From assembly GCF_001662305.1 (NCBI RefSeq), contig NZ_BDEP01000013.1, positions 1 to 64,000 of the forward strand: a stretch of 64,000 nt of DNA, read 5' to 3'. Positions 1 to 8,835 of this stretch are shown here, in pieces (positions within the stretch are counted from its first letter, which is position 1; the number at the start of each line of letters is the position of its first letter). The stretch comes from Halomonas caseinilytica (GTDB lineage Bacteria; Pseudomonadota; Gammaproteobacteria; Pseudomonadales; Halomonadaceae). The position numbers were made by a program, and so were the translations under genes. The notes beneath the pieces are model-generated. The model made no database searches, was not told the DNA's origin, and worked only from the letters and a program-made list of their open reading frames with translations.

Positions 1-17
1 TTAGATGATGACCCATG

Positions 18-50
18 GGCGGCCAGGGCCTTTGCCCTCCCCTGGCCGCC
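18..50. terminator. Perfect 10-bp stem-loop at the left edge
   Basis: GGCGGCCAGG at 18-27 pairs perfectly with CCTGGCCGCC at 41-50 around a 13-nt loop. It probably ends a rightward gene whose tail lies before position 10. No U-tract follows, so termination is an inference. Confidence 0.45.
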
Positions 51-105
51 TCGCTATGCTGGCGGAAACCGATAGCGTGGGGAGGCTGCATATGCGGCTA
101 AGCGT

Positions 106-960
106 ATGCCGGACAGCTTAACTAAGAACATGAGGGCTGCACTGAAGTCGCTATGCCTCTATGGCCATACTGGTGGGTGCACAAAGACCACTTTAAATGG
201 GCTTGTCCGACGAGGGTGCGCAACGTGCGATGGCGAGATCACGGATTCGGGGTACGAGGATGCTCTTGCCCTACTGCCGCTGAAATCACAGTGCGAGCAA
301 ATGGGCATCCCTTTTATGCGGATCTCATCACCCAAGCCGATGGGGCCAGAGCTAGCCGTGCTCATGGCTCTTGATGACTTAGGGGTGTCGCAAGCAGCGT
401 TTGATGAGGGAGCGTCTCTCCTTTCCGGCCTACATGCCTCTTTTTGGCCCCGTGTTTCCGAGCATCGCCATGGGCCGCGACATGGGCTATATGTATTTGC
501 GCAGCTAGAAGTGATTCGAAGGGAAGCCGGGGATCCTGAATATATGGATTGGCTATATGCATGCCTGCGGAGCATGTACAAGCCGAAGTTTTACGAAATC
601 GCAGCCTCCATGAACCGCCTGTATCCGCCAGTCGAAAGCAAGAAGAAAGCCTCGGTTCCTATTGCCAGGCATCTTGTTGATGAAGTCGAAAATAACGCAG
701 GCGAGCTACGGTCTTTTCTTGCATCGCCTTACAACGCTAGATCGGGGTGGCCTGACATTGCGGTTATCCATAACTCCCGCCTAGCTTGGGTGGAAGTGAA
801 GTCGAGCGATAAGCTTATTCACTCTCAGATATATAATTTGCTAAGGCTTCCTCGCTTTCTGTTGAGCCGAATGCATGTTGTGCAGGTAGTCGGCAAGCCT
901 GGCTCCCCAGATCCAGAAGACGGTTTGCTAGAGGTGTTGGGCAACACCCTGTACCTCTAG
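106..960 (+). CDS. VRR-NUC / PD-(D/E)XK-type nuclease
   Basis: This 284-residue protein has a C-terminal core in which WPD (Asp217) is followed after 12 residues by EVK (Glu230, Lys232). That is the D-(E/Q)xK signature of restriction-endonuclease-fold VRR-NUC domains, used in phages for branched or free DNA. A hydrophobic strand, AVI, precedes the ExK strand, as in the fold. The first 200 residues show no family I recognise; residues 20-60 contain four cysteines (positions 16, 26, 39 and 42 approximately) that could bind metal. An alternative start is ATG 130. It lies just before two other accessory genes and the tape measure gene, an unusual place for a nuclease, so it is probably cargo rather than a morphogenesis gene. 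Confidence 0.65.
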   Translation: MPDSLTKNMRAALKSLCLYGHTGGCTKTTLNGLVRRGCATCDGEITDSGYEDALALLPLKSQCEQMGIPFMRISSPKPMGPELAVLMALDDLGVSQAAFDEGASLLSGLHASFWPRVSEHRHGPRHGLYVFAQLEVIRREAGDPEYMDWLYACLRSMYKPKFYEIAASMNRLYPPVESKKKASVPIARHLVDEVENNAGELRSFLASPYNARSGWPDIAVIHNSRLAWVEVKSSDKLIHSQIYNLLRLPRFLLSRMHVVQVVGKPGSPDPEDGLLEVLGNTLYL

Positions 961-1016
961 ACCCTATAAGGCGGCGGGTTGAGAGATAAACAGAAAAACC
1001 GGGACGGAGGTTTTAA

Positions 1017-1391
1017 ATGAAGAAGTGGGCGGCGCTACCAGCTATGTTGGTGATGACAGGACTTGCTTCTGCAGATGTGGATGTAGGCGACGTAACATAT
1101 GACCCAGGCAGCGGGGTCATTGGGATCTACTCTTTTGAGTTGCACAACAACTATGATGTAGCTGTTTCAAAGGTAGATCTGTATATGGTTGCAACCACGC
1201 CGGGGAGAGAAGTCCCGTGGGCGGACAGCCGCTATAGCTATGAGATTCCGGGAGGGCTTGAGCCAGGCGAGGCACGCCAACTTAGGGCCGTTACCCCTCC
1301 TGATCTCGTGCATGCTGAAGGTCAAGAAGTTGTTATCAATGTGGATGTTGAGGCTTCCTATGACGCCAGCGGCGACATTATTGAACAATAA
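1017..1391 (+). CDS. Small secreted protein of unknown function
   Basis: The 124-residue product starts with a clear Sec signal peptide (Lys-Lys, then a hydrophobic stretch to residue ~17, cleavage likely after LASA). The mature part is acidic and predicted to be beta-rich, rather like a small immunoglobulin-like periplasmic protein, but no family is recognised. A strong Shine-Dalgarno GGAGG lies 8 nt before the ATG. It is 56 bp downstream of the nuclease gene and may be co-transcribed with it. A secreted protein among tail genes suggests a lysogenic-conversion or host-interaction role; this is inference. Confidence 0.55.
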   Translation: MKKWAALPAMLVMTGLASADVDVGDVTYDPGSGVIGIYSFELHNNYDVAVSKVDLYMVATTPGREVPWADSRYSYEIPGGLEPGEARQLRAVTPPDLVHAEGQEVVINVDVEASYDASGDIIEQ

Positions 1392-1495
1392 CATCTATTA
1401 ATATCAGATCTATCAATCCCGCTGATGAGCGCGCTTTGCCAGCCACGCAGCCGAAGGTTATGCTACCAGGGAAGTCATGTTCGCGAGGGGGTCTC

Positions 1496-1903
1496 ATGCC
1501 CAAGCTGGCCCAAGTGGTTCTGGCTCTAGTTGCACTGTTTGTTGGTATCGGTCTTTTCGGATACTTCACCGGAGCGATCGATACTGATGCTCAAAACGAT
1601 GTGGCAACCGAGCAAAGCGAGCCTCAAAGCCAAGACAGCCAATCTGGGTCAATGCCAGGGGTCATGGTGACGGCGTCGGAATACGGTAACGACTGGCCGT
1701 TCACGGTGGATAGTGGCCGGGTGGACTGCAAGCCAGTGGATGCCGCTGTGTTCACGCATGACGGCACTGCTTATCAGCTGAATGGTGCGGCCAGTCAAAG
1801 GGGCTATCCAGCGATTGATCCTCTCTGGCGCGAAAACCCAGACATACCAGGCACCAAGGTCAGCCTCGGCAAGATGATCGATGTCGCGCTGAGTCAGTGC
1901 TGA
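1496..1903 (+). CDS. Membrane-anchored DUF2511 (YebY-like) protein
   Basis: The chosen start, ATG 1496, follows a GAGGGGG ribosome-binding sequence; an upstream in-frame ATG at 1436 lacks one. The product (135 aa) has a single N-terminal membrane segment at residues ~5-26, a Ser/Gln/Asp-rich linker, then a domain beginning VTASEYGNDWPF and ending DVALSQC. That domain matches what I know of DUF2511/YebY: a conserved Trp-Pro-Phe, a Cys in GRVDC, and an ALNG/YQLNGAA segment. YebY relatives are secreted proteins sometimes linked to copper stress. Here the signal is a longer anchor. Two terminators follow directly, so this ends the accessory transcript before the tail operon. Confidence 0.6.
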   Translation: MPKLAQVVLALVALFVGIGLFGYFTGAIDTDAQNDVATEQSEPQSQDSQSGSMPGVMVTASEYGNDWPFTVDSGRVDCKPVDAAVFTHDGTAYQLNGAASQRGYPAIDPLWRENPDIPGTKVSLGKMIDVALSQC

Positions 1904-1940
1904 GATAAACCAAGGCCAATGGCCTGACAGAATCACCCTG

Positions 1941-1966
1941 CCCCGCCACTGAGCGGGGCTTTTTTT
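1941..1966 (+). terminator. Rho-independent terminator
   Basis: CCCCGC at 1941-1946 pairs with GCGGGG at 1953-1958 and is followed by CTTTTTTT. It ends the DUF2511-like gene. Confidence 0.85.
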
Positions 1967-1969
1967 GAT

Positions 1970-1995
1970 GGGCTCGCCAATGGCGGGCCTTTTTT
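1970..1995 (+). terminator. Second tandem terminator
   Basis: GGCTCGCCA pairs with TGGCGGGCC (one G-U pair) and is followed by TTTTTT. It lies just before the ribosome-binding site of the tape measure gene, so the tail gene must be read by antitermination or from a promoter very close by. Confidence 0.75.
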
Positions 1996-2010
1996 GTGCC
2001 CGGAGGAATC

Positions 2011-5000
2011 ATGGCCTTTGAATCCCGCCTTGAGCTGACTGTTGATTCTCGCTCAGGCGAGAAGCGCCTGAAGGACTTCGAGCAGAGCCTGGAGCGTACC
2101 GAGAAGGCTGGCGAGCGCGTATCTCAAGGCATGGGGGTGCTGAAAACCGCCATTGGCGGCGCTGTGGCAGCTGCAGGCGGGTTCAGCGTGTCCCGCATTG
2201 TCTCGGAATCAGCTCGCTTCGAAGATTCGATGCTAGGCCTCCAGGCTGTCTCGAGTGCCACTGAGAAGCAGATGAAGAGCCTGGAAAAGCAGGCTCGTAC
2301 TCTGGGCGCAACCAGCGCATTCAGCGCCCAGCAAGCAGGTCAGGCACAACGCTTTCTTGCCCAGGCAGGCTTTGAGGTCAATGAGGTTCTGTCGGCCACA
2401 CCGGGCATTTTGGACCTTGCAACCGCTGGCCAGATGAATTTGGCCCAGGCGGCCGATATTGCGTCCAACGTCCTGGGCGGCATGCGTCTTGAGGTAGATC
2501 AGCTCAACCGTGTGAACGACGTGCTGGCCGCAACAGCGGGTGGCTCCAATACCAGTATCTCGCAGCTCGGCCAGGCGCTCTCCACCGCTGCTCCGCTCGC
2601 AGCATCAGCCGGCGTCAGCATCGAAGAGACGGCTGCCGCGATCGGCACGCTCTCCGATGCCGGCATTCAGGCAGAGCGGGCCGGCACAGGCTTGCAAGGT
2701 ATCTTCCGGCAGCTCTCCAACGTCACCCCGCAGGCCCGGGATGCACTCGCCAGTTATGGCGTCTCGTTGCAAGACGTGAATATTGAGGCCAACGGCCTTG
2801 GCCCGGTTCTTGAGTCACTACGTGACGCCAATATCTCGACAGCAGACGCCTTCAAGATCTTTGGATCCGAAGCAGGCGCTGCTGCGCAGATTCTTCTGAA
2901 TGGTGCCGGGCGGGTACAGAGCTTCTCAGAAGAGCTGAACAATTCTGAGGGCGCAGCACGTGAGATGGCGCTCACCATAGGATCAGGCCTCTCCGGTTCC
3001 ATGCGCGCCTTCAACAGCGCCCTGAGTGAATCCGTCCTTCAGCTTGGTGATTCAGGCCTTTCCGGCGGCTTCCAGTCGGTGACGGACACCGCATCCGGCT
3101 TGCTGTCTGTTTACAACGGGATGCTGCCGGAATTTGCTGAGGCCAACAACCTCACGCATGAACAGGCAAACAATCTACAGACCATGGCCGGCGCCCTTTC
3201 AGCAGCAGCCGGGGCTACCGGCGCGCTCGGCGGCGCCTACGTCACCACGACAGCGGCCACATGGGGGTTCCATGCGGCGCAGAAGGCGCTGAACAAGGTA
3301 GTCCGCGCTAATCCCTATGTAGTAGCTGCGACCTCTCTTGTCGCACTGACAGGCGCGCTCTACGGGGCTCGCAACGCGACAGTGGAGCTCGGCGATACCG
3401 ATGCCCGCGTGCAGGACTGGTTGCGCGCATCATGGCAGGAAACGAGCGAGCGGGTCGGCAACCTCGTGGGACACGGGTATGCCGCGGCATCCGAGGCAAC
3501 AGGTGAGTTCGGCCAGGCCGTCGATCAGGTCACAAGCTATGTCTGGAGCACTTTCCAGGCGCTGATGGGTAATATCGCCGGCGCAGCCCAGCACACAGTG
3601 AATGGCGTCATTGCCTACTTCCTGACGGTCCGCGACACGTTCGGCATTGTTGCACGGACAGTGCGCACGTCTTTCGAGAATGCATTTGATAATGTGCTGA
3701 ACATGGCCAAGGGGCTCTGGCAAGACATTCAGGCCATTTTTTCCGGTGATTTCTCCTTCTCGAATTTTCAGGCAGCAGTAAATAGTGCAATTACGGATCC
3801 ACTTAAAGGGGCTGCTAGCGAGGTGCGGGCCGCATTCGAGGAGAACTTCTCCCGGGATTACCTCGGCGAGCTGGCTGACTATGCGGGCGAAAAGTTGGGC
3901 GAGCTTGGCACCGACATCTCCGACACAGCCTTCCGCCTCCGATACCTGAATAACGATTCTGGCCTGGTTGCCGAGGGCTTTCAGGATGTCAGTAAAAGTG
4001 GCGACGAGGCCAGTCAGTCGTTGCAGGAGGTGATCGAACAAGCTGCCCATAGCACTATTGCATCCGACGACGCTGCCGAATCTTCGTCCGAGCTCGCGAA
4101 AGAGTTGGAGCGCCAGGCAAAAGCGGCCCGCTCTCTCCTGGACGAGCTCTACCCTGTCCAGGCCAGCCAGCGTGAGTATGCCGAGCAGAAGCAGCTGCTG
4201 ACTCAGTACGCCGAGCGCGAGGGTAAGAGTAACCAGTGGCTCGAAGAGTCGCTGCGTCGGTTGCAGAACCAGTACCGCAATGCCGGCACTGCGGCCGAGG
4301 CGTATGGCCTCGATGGTAGCAAGGCCATGGAGAAGGTCGAGGACTCTGTCGATCCCATGGCCACGGCGTTCGAGCGTGGCATCGAGCGCATGGACGATGC
4401 CGCCGTGGATATGTGGCGGTCGTTCCTCGATGGCTCTGAAGGCGCGTTCGACAGCTTCAAGAACCTGGCCCTGGACACGCTGGCCGAGGTCATCCACGCC
4501 TACACCACGCGGCAGATCACCACCTCCATCGGTGCCCAGATCGGCATTGGTGGTCAGGGGGCGGCTATCGGTGGTCAGTCGGGGGGCGGAGGTTTCGATC
4601 AGCTTGCCTCCGTGGGTTCCAACATGCTCAACACAGGAGGCCAGGTATTCACCAATGCCTGGAACGCCTTCCAGGGCGCTGGTTCGACCTACGCTGGGCA
4701 GTTTGGCGCTGAGTTGGCGGTACAGACCCAGGGCGGACTGGAGGCTGGATTCAACTCGTTCGCCAACAGTGGTGCTGCCTCGAACGCGCTGTCCGGGATC
4801 TATACAGCAGGCGGTGCCATCGCGGGTAGCTACCTCGGCGGAGAAGTGGCCGGTGCCATCTCCGATAAGCATGCCAACTCGAATTACGGCCAGATGGCCG
4901 GCACGGCGATCGGCACGGCCGTTTTGCCGGGTATCGGCACTGCTGTCGGCTCAGCGCTGGGCACCATAGCAGATACCCTGTTCGGTTCCGGCGGCAGCGA

Positions 5001-8000
5001 CCTCGACATCTCGATGCAGCGCCGGGCCTCAAGCCAGGGGCACGCATGGGATCACGGCATTGTCGCCCAGGGCGGCCTGGGTGCTGTCGGGTTCAATGAC
5101 GACGGCTCGCACGAGGTAGCGGATCTCTGGGACATCGACGAGGCTCAGCAGCTCGTTGATAGCATCGCCAAACTGGATACCGCTGTTGCGTCTCTCGCGG
5201 AGACGCCCGAGCAGCTGGCGGCCATGCGCGACGCGGTCCTCGCCAGTAACCGTCACGGCATCCAGGGGCACTACGGTGAGACCAGCCACCCCGATGAGGT
5301 CGTCGATCGCCTGACCTCGCGCTATGAAGACGCATTCGGCGCGCTTGACGCGGAATTCGCCGAGTTCCTGCAGGGGCTCGATGGCAGCATCGACCAGGTT
5401 GTCGAGAAGGGCCTCGCCGCCCGGCAGGCGTTCAGCTTTCTCAGCGACGCCGCCGAGCGCCTCGATCTGCGCTTCGACGACACGACGGCATCGGCCTATG
5501 AGGCGGCATCTTCGCTGGCCGAAATGGCGGGTGGCGTTCAGAACCTGTCGAGCCTTCAGCAGAACTACTATCAGACGCTGTACAGCGAAGAAGAGCGGCT
5601 GAACCAGCTGCGCTCTGACGTGACCCAGCAGCTCAATGCGATGGGCATGTCGCTGCCCCGCTCCCGCGATGGGTTCCGCGAGCTCGTCGAGGCCCAGGAT
5701 CTCAACACCGAGGCCGGTCAGCGCAACTACACCCAGCTGCTGCAGCTCGTCGACAGTTTCGATCGGCTCGCCGATTCGGGCGCACTGGTCAACGCTGAGG
5801 TGGCCAAGCTCGACGACCAGATCGCCTCGCTAAAAGGCGATGTGAAATCAGCATGGGAGACGTTCGACCAGCAGTCATTCGACCAGCGCATCTCCCTGCT
5901 CCAGCTAGCCGGCGAGAGTGAGCAGGCTCTGGCGCTGCAGCGCGAGCGTGAGCTCGAGACCATCGATAAGTCGCTGCGCCCGTTCCAGGAGCGATTCTGG
6001 GCGCTGCAGGATGAGGCCAAGGCGCAGGAGGAAGCCGCGCAGGCTGGTCGGGATTATGCTGAGGCATTGGCCAGCGCGCGGGATTCGCTCGGCTCCACGT
6101 TCGACAACATTTCCGGCTGGCTGGATCAGCTCCGCTCTACCGACCAGGGCGGTGGCACGCCTCGCGAACAGCTCACTGCGGCTCGCAGTGCGTTCAACGA
6201 GCAGCTCCAGTTGGCTCGGAGCGGTGACCGGACGGCGCTGCAGAACATCACCCAGTACGCCGATAGGCTGATCGACGCCCAGCGCAACTGGTCGGCCAGC
6301 GGCGGCGCGACTGCGAGCATCATTGAGCGTGTCGAGAACCAGCTCGGCAACCTGCCCGACCAGGTCTCCGCCGAGCAGTTCATCGCCGACGAGATCAAGC
6401 AGGCGTTGATCGAGCAGACCGCCGGCATCACATCGCAACTCGCGGATGTGCTGCGCAGCGACACGCCGAGCAACATCGCCCAGCAACTAGCCGGGTCGTT
6501 TGATGACCTGACCCGCGGCATCGGCGATGTGCTCACGCGCGAGCAGCTCGCGGTCGTCATGGACGGCAAGGCCACCGATGCCCAGCTCGATGCCGTGATG
6601 CGTGCCGTGGATCTCAACGGCGACGGCGTCATGTCGGGGCTGGAATCGGTGATCATCAAGAGCATGCCGACCGATGCCACGTTGGCCAATGCGTTGCAGA
6701 ATCAGCTCGAGGCGAACGGCAACAAGGCGTTGACGGCTGACCAGGTGCGCCAGGCGCTGTCGCCCATCGCGTCGAATGAGCGCATCAATCAGCTGATCGA
6801 TCGCATCGACGTGAACGGCGACGGCCTGCTGTCCGCGCAAGAGATTACCAGTGCCCGCATCGGCGGTCTCTCCGGTGGCATCGCGCAATCGCTGTCTGGG
6901 TATTTCGACGAGCTAGACGCCAACCTCGACGGCAAGCTGACATTCGATGAGCTCAGCAAGGGGCTCGATGGCCTCGCCACCGACGCGCAGCTGCGGGCCA
7001 TGATGCAGTCCATGGACATCGACATGGACGGTGTCATCTCTGGTCTCGAGTCGGTGATCATCAGCGAGATGCCCACCGATGCTCGGCTGACCAATGTCCT
7101 GCGTAACCAGATGGAGCGCAGTCGCAACCAGAGTCTGTCGTATGCCGAGGTCCGCGAAGCCCTGAGCCCGGTGGCGTCCAAGGCGGTCATCAACCGGCTC
7201 ATCAACAAGGCCGACCGGAACGCTGACGGAGTCATCACAGCCCAGGAGCTCAACAGCCTGCGCATCAGCGAGCTGACCGACAGCGTCATCAGCACGCTCG
7301 ATACCTCGTTCGATCAGCTCGATGCCAACCTGGACGGCAAACTCACGTTCAAGGAGCTGCAGGCCGGCCTGGATGGCATGGCCACCGATGCCCAGCTCAA
7401 GGCGATGATGGCCCGGATGGACCTCAACGCCGATGGCATCATCAGCGGGTTCGAGTCAGTGGTCGTGCAGGAGATGCCGAGCGACACCCGGCTGGCAACC
7501 GTGCTGCGCAATCAGATGCACGCGACGCGCACGCGGCAGCTCACGCATGCGCAGATCCGTGAGGCACTGTCCGGCATTGCACGCAAACCGCAGATCGACC
7601 GGTTGATCAACCGGGCCGACGTCAATGCCGACGGCATCATCACGGCGCAGGAGCTCGCCAACGCGCGGCTCGATGGCCTGGCGTCCGGCATCGGCGGCGC
7701 ACTGTCCCCGATGTTCGACTCGATCGACACGTCGCTCGACGGGCTCATCAACTACGACGAGTTCGGCAAGCAGTTCAGCGGGATGGCATCTGATGCTCAG
7801 CTGAAGCGCATTTTCGACAAGTTGGACGTCAACGGCGACGGCACGATCTCGCGGTTGGAGGCGCTCAAGCACTCCTCGGATGAAGTCGGCGACAACACAA
7901 AATCGATCGAGGAAAGAGCCCTCGACCAGGTCAGCAAACTCGGCGATCTCGTCACCGACATGACCGCGAGCACCAACCAGTTGGTGTCCCTGGACAGCAG

Positions 8001-8835
8001 CGTCTCCGACCTCGCGGGCGTTATCGAGCAGATGAACGCGGTACAGGCACAGCGCGCCCAGGAAGAGCGTCAGCACGAGCAGAAAATGGCGCAGATGGCG
8101 TACTACAGCACGCGCCAGGCCGCCGGCGAGAAGCTCATCGAGCAGATGGGGGTGAATCAGGAGAAAATCGCCGACGCTCGTAACAGCTTGAACCAGAACC
8201 AAATCGAGCACCTGACCGGTTTCGTGGATAGCAACCAGGCGCAGGGGGCGACGGCATGGATGGATCAGGAGGACTGGGAGCGCATCCGCGAGAACATCCA
8301 GAACAACGACAACATGAGTCGGGATGCGAAACAGTTCGTGCTCAACATGGCGGCGTACCGGCTGCGCAATCGGCGGCTCACCGCGTGGGAAAACATCGTC
8401 GCCGGCCACGAGTTCTCCCCGGATTCTCTCGAGCTGAGCGCGTTCGCCAAGGGCGGCGTTTTCACCAACTCCGTCGTGGATGAGCCGACCCTGTTCAACA
8501 TGGGCGTGATGGGCGAGGCGAACCCCGAAGCCATTATGCCGCTGCATCGTGGCCCCGATGGTGGCCTGGGTATCCGCGCCGAGCTGCCGCCGATCCCGGC
8601 GCTACCGTTGCTTGGGCAGAACGACATCGTCGAGACGCTGCAGGACCTCTATCGCGAGGTGGCCGCACTGCGCGCCGAGAACAAGCGTCTCCTCGGTGAA
8701 AGCAATGAGCACCTGGGGGCGGCCAACCGCCAGCGCGGTGCGGCGGCGAAACGCCAGATCGAAGAGCAGCAACGCGGCAACGAGGCCCTCGAGCGCATAT
8801 CGTCCGAGTCGCAACTGGTGGAGGCCTCCCGATGA
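2011..8835 (+). CDS. Phage tail tape measure protein with an EF-hand repeat region
   Basis: This 2274-residue protein sets siphovirus tail length and takes part in DNA delivery. ATG 2011 follows GGAGG; an upstream GTG at 1996 lies inside the terminator tail. Residues ~60-270 match the TP901-type tape measure domain (SARFEDSMLG, GATSAFSAQQAGQ, SISQLGQAL, AGIQAERAGTGLQG). Hydrophobic segments occur around 390-460. Residues ~785-850 resemble the lambda gpH C-terminal domain (MWRSFLDGSEGAF, IHAYTTRQITTSIG), followed by a Gly/Ala-rich zone and coiled coils to ~1500. Residues 1534-1950 carry ten EF-hand loops in a 135-residue repeat, which is not usual for the family. The end (FAKGGVFTNSVVDEPTLF, GEANPEAIMPL) is a typical tape-measure tail followed by a coiled coil. 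It overlaps the next gene by ATGA. Confidence 0.93.
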   Translation: MAFESRLELTVDSRSGEKRLKDFEQSLERTEKAGERVSQGMGVLKTAIGGAVAAAGGFSVSRIVSESARFEDSMLGLQAVSSATEKQMKSLEKQARTLGATSAFSAQQAGQAQRFLAQAGFEVNEVLSATPGILDLATAGQMNLAQAADIASNVLGGMRLEVDQLNRVNDVLAATAGGSNTSISQLGQALSTAAPLAASAGVSIEETAAAIGTLSDAGIQAERAGTGLQGIFRQLSNVTPQARDALASYGVSLQDVNIEANGLGPVLESLRDANISTADAFKIFGSEAGAAAQILLNGAGRVQSFSEELNNSEGAAREMALTIGSGLSGSMRAFNSALSESVLQLGDSGLSGGFQSVTDTASGLLSVYNGMLPEFAEANNLTHEQANNLQTMAGALSAAAGATGALGGAYVTTTAATWGFHAAQKALNKVVRANPYVVAATSLVALTGALYGARNATVELGDTDARVQDWLRASWQETSERVGNLVGHGYAAASEATGEFGQAVDQVTSYVWSTFQALMGNIAGAAQHTVNGVIAYFLTVRDTFGIVARTVRTSFENAFDNVLNMAKGLWQDIQAIFSGDFSFSNFQAAVNSAITDPLKGAASEVRAAFEENFSRDYLGELADYAGEKLGELGTDISDTAFRLRYLNNDSGLVAEGFQDVSKSGDEASQSLQEVIEQAAHSTIASDDAAESSSELAKELERQAKAARSLLDELYPVQASQREYAEQKQLLTQYAEREGKSNQWLEESLRRLQNQYRNAGTAAEAYGLDGSKAMEKVEDSVDPMATAFERGIERMDDAAVDMWRSFLDGSEGAFDSFKNLALDTLAEVIHAYTTRQITTSIGAQIGIGGQGAAIGGQSGGGGFDQLASVGSNMLNTGGQVFTNAWNAFQGAGSTYAGQFGAELAVQTQGGLEAGFNSFANSGAASNALSGIYTAGGAIAGSYLGGEVAGAISDKHANSNYGQMAGTAIGTAVLPGIGTAVGSALGTIADTLFGSGGSDLDISMQRRASSQGHAWDHGIVAQGGLGAVGFNDDGSHEVADLWDIDEAQQLVDSIAKLDTAVASLAETPEQLAAMRDAVLASNRHGIQGHYGETSHPDEVVDRLTSRYEDAFGALDAEFAEFLQGLDGSIDQVVEKGLAARQAFSFLSDAAERLDLRFDDTTASAYEAASSLAEMAGGVQNLSSLQQNYYQTLYSEEERLNQLRSDVTQQLNAMGMSLPRSRDGFRELVEAQDLNTEAGQRNYTQLLQLVDSFDRLADSGALVNAEVAKLDDQIASLKGDVKSAWETFDQQSFDQRISLLQLAGESEQALALQRERELETIDKSLRPFQERFWALQDEAKAQEEAAQAGRDYAEALASARDSLGSTFDNISGWLDQLRSTDQGGGTPREQLTAARSAFNEQLQLARSGDRTALQNITQYADRLIDAQRNWSASGGATASIIERVENQLGNLPDQVSAEQFIADEIKQALIEQTAGITSQLADVLRSDTPSNIAQQLAGSFDDLTRGIGDVLTREQLAVVMDGKATDAQLDAVMRAVDLNGDGVMSGLESVIIKSMPTDATLANALQNQLEANGNKALTADQVRQALSPIASNERINQLIDRIDVNGDGLLSAQEITSARIGGLSGGIAQSLSGYFDELDANLDGKLTFDELSKGLDGLATDAQLRAMMQSMDIDMDGVISGLESVIISEMPTDARLTNVLRNQMERSRNQSLSYAEVREALSPVASKAVINRLINKADRNADGVITAQELNSLRISELTDSVISTLDTSFDQLDANLDGKLTFKELQAGLDGMATDAQLKAMMARMDLNADGIISGFESVVVQEMPSDTRLATVLRNQMHATRTRQLTHAQIREALSGIARKPQIDRLINRADVNADGIITAQELANARLDGLASGIGGALSPMFDSIDTSLDGLINYDEFGKQFSGMASDAQLKRIFDKLDVNGDGTISRLEALKHSSDEVGDNTKSIEERALDQVSKLGDLVTDMTASTNQLVSLDSSVSDLAGVIEQMNAVQAQRAQEERQHEQKMAQMAYYSTRQAAGEKLIEQMGVNQEKIADARNSLNQNQIEHLTGFVDSNQAQGATAWMDQEDWERIRENIQNNDNMSRDAKQFVLNMAAYRLRNRRLTAWENIVAGHEFSPDSLELSAFAKGGVFTNSVVDEPTLFNMGVMGEANPEAIMPLHRGPDGGLGIRAELPPIPALPLLGQNDIVETLQDLYREVAALRAENKRLLGESNEHLGAANRQRGAAAKRQIEEQQRGNEALERISSESQLVEASR
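6610..7860 (+). repeat. EF-hand repeat array within the tape measure gene, 405-bp period
   Basis: Twelve-residue loops of the form D-x-[N/D/S]-x-D-G-x-[I/L/M]-[S/T/N]-x-x-E start at 6610, 6808, 6916, 7015, 7213, 7321, 7420, 7618, 7726 and 7825. Spacings repeat exactly as 198, 108 and 99 bp, giving a 405-bp (135-residue) unit present three times plus one extra loop. Between loops recur a segment of the type MPTDARLTNVLRNQ and one of the type REALSPVAS. All ten loops keep Asp1, Asp5, Gly6 and Glu12, so calcium binding is likely. Confidence 0.92.

Noticed and set aside
3430..4872. A 480-codon open frame on the minus strand
   Set aside because: It is antisense to the tape measure gene, has no family features, and arises from the codon bias of that gene. 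Other long antisense frames at 7456-8547, 32114-34357, 34610-36145 and 58047-63722 were rejected for the same reason.
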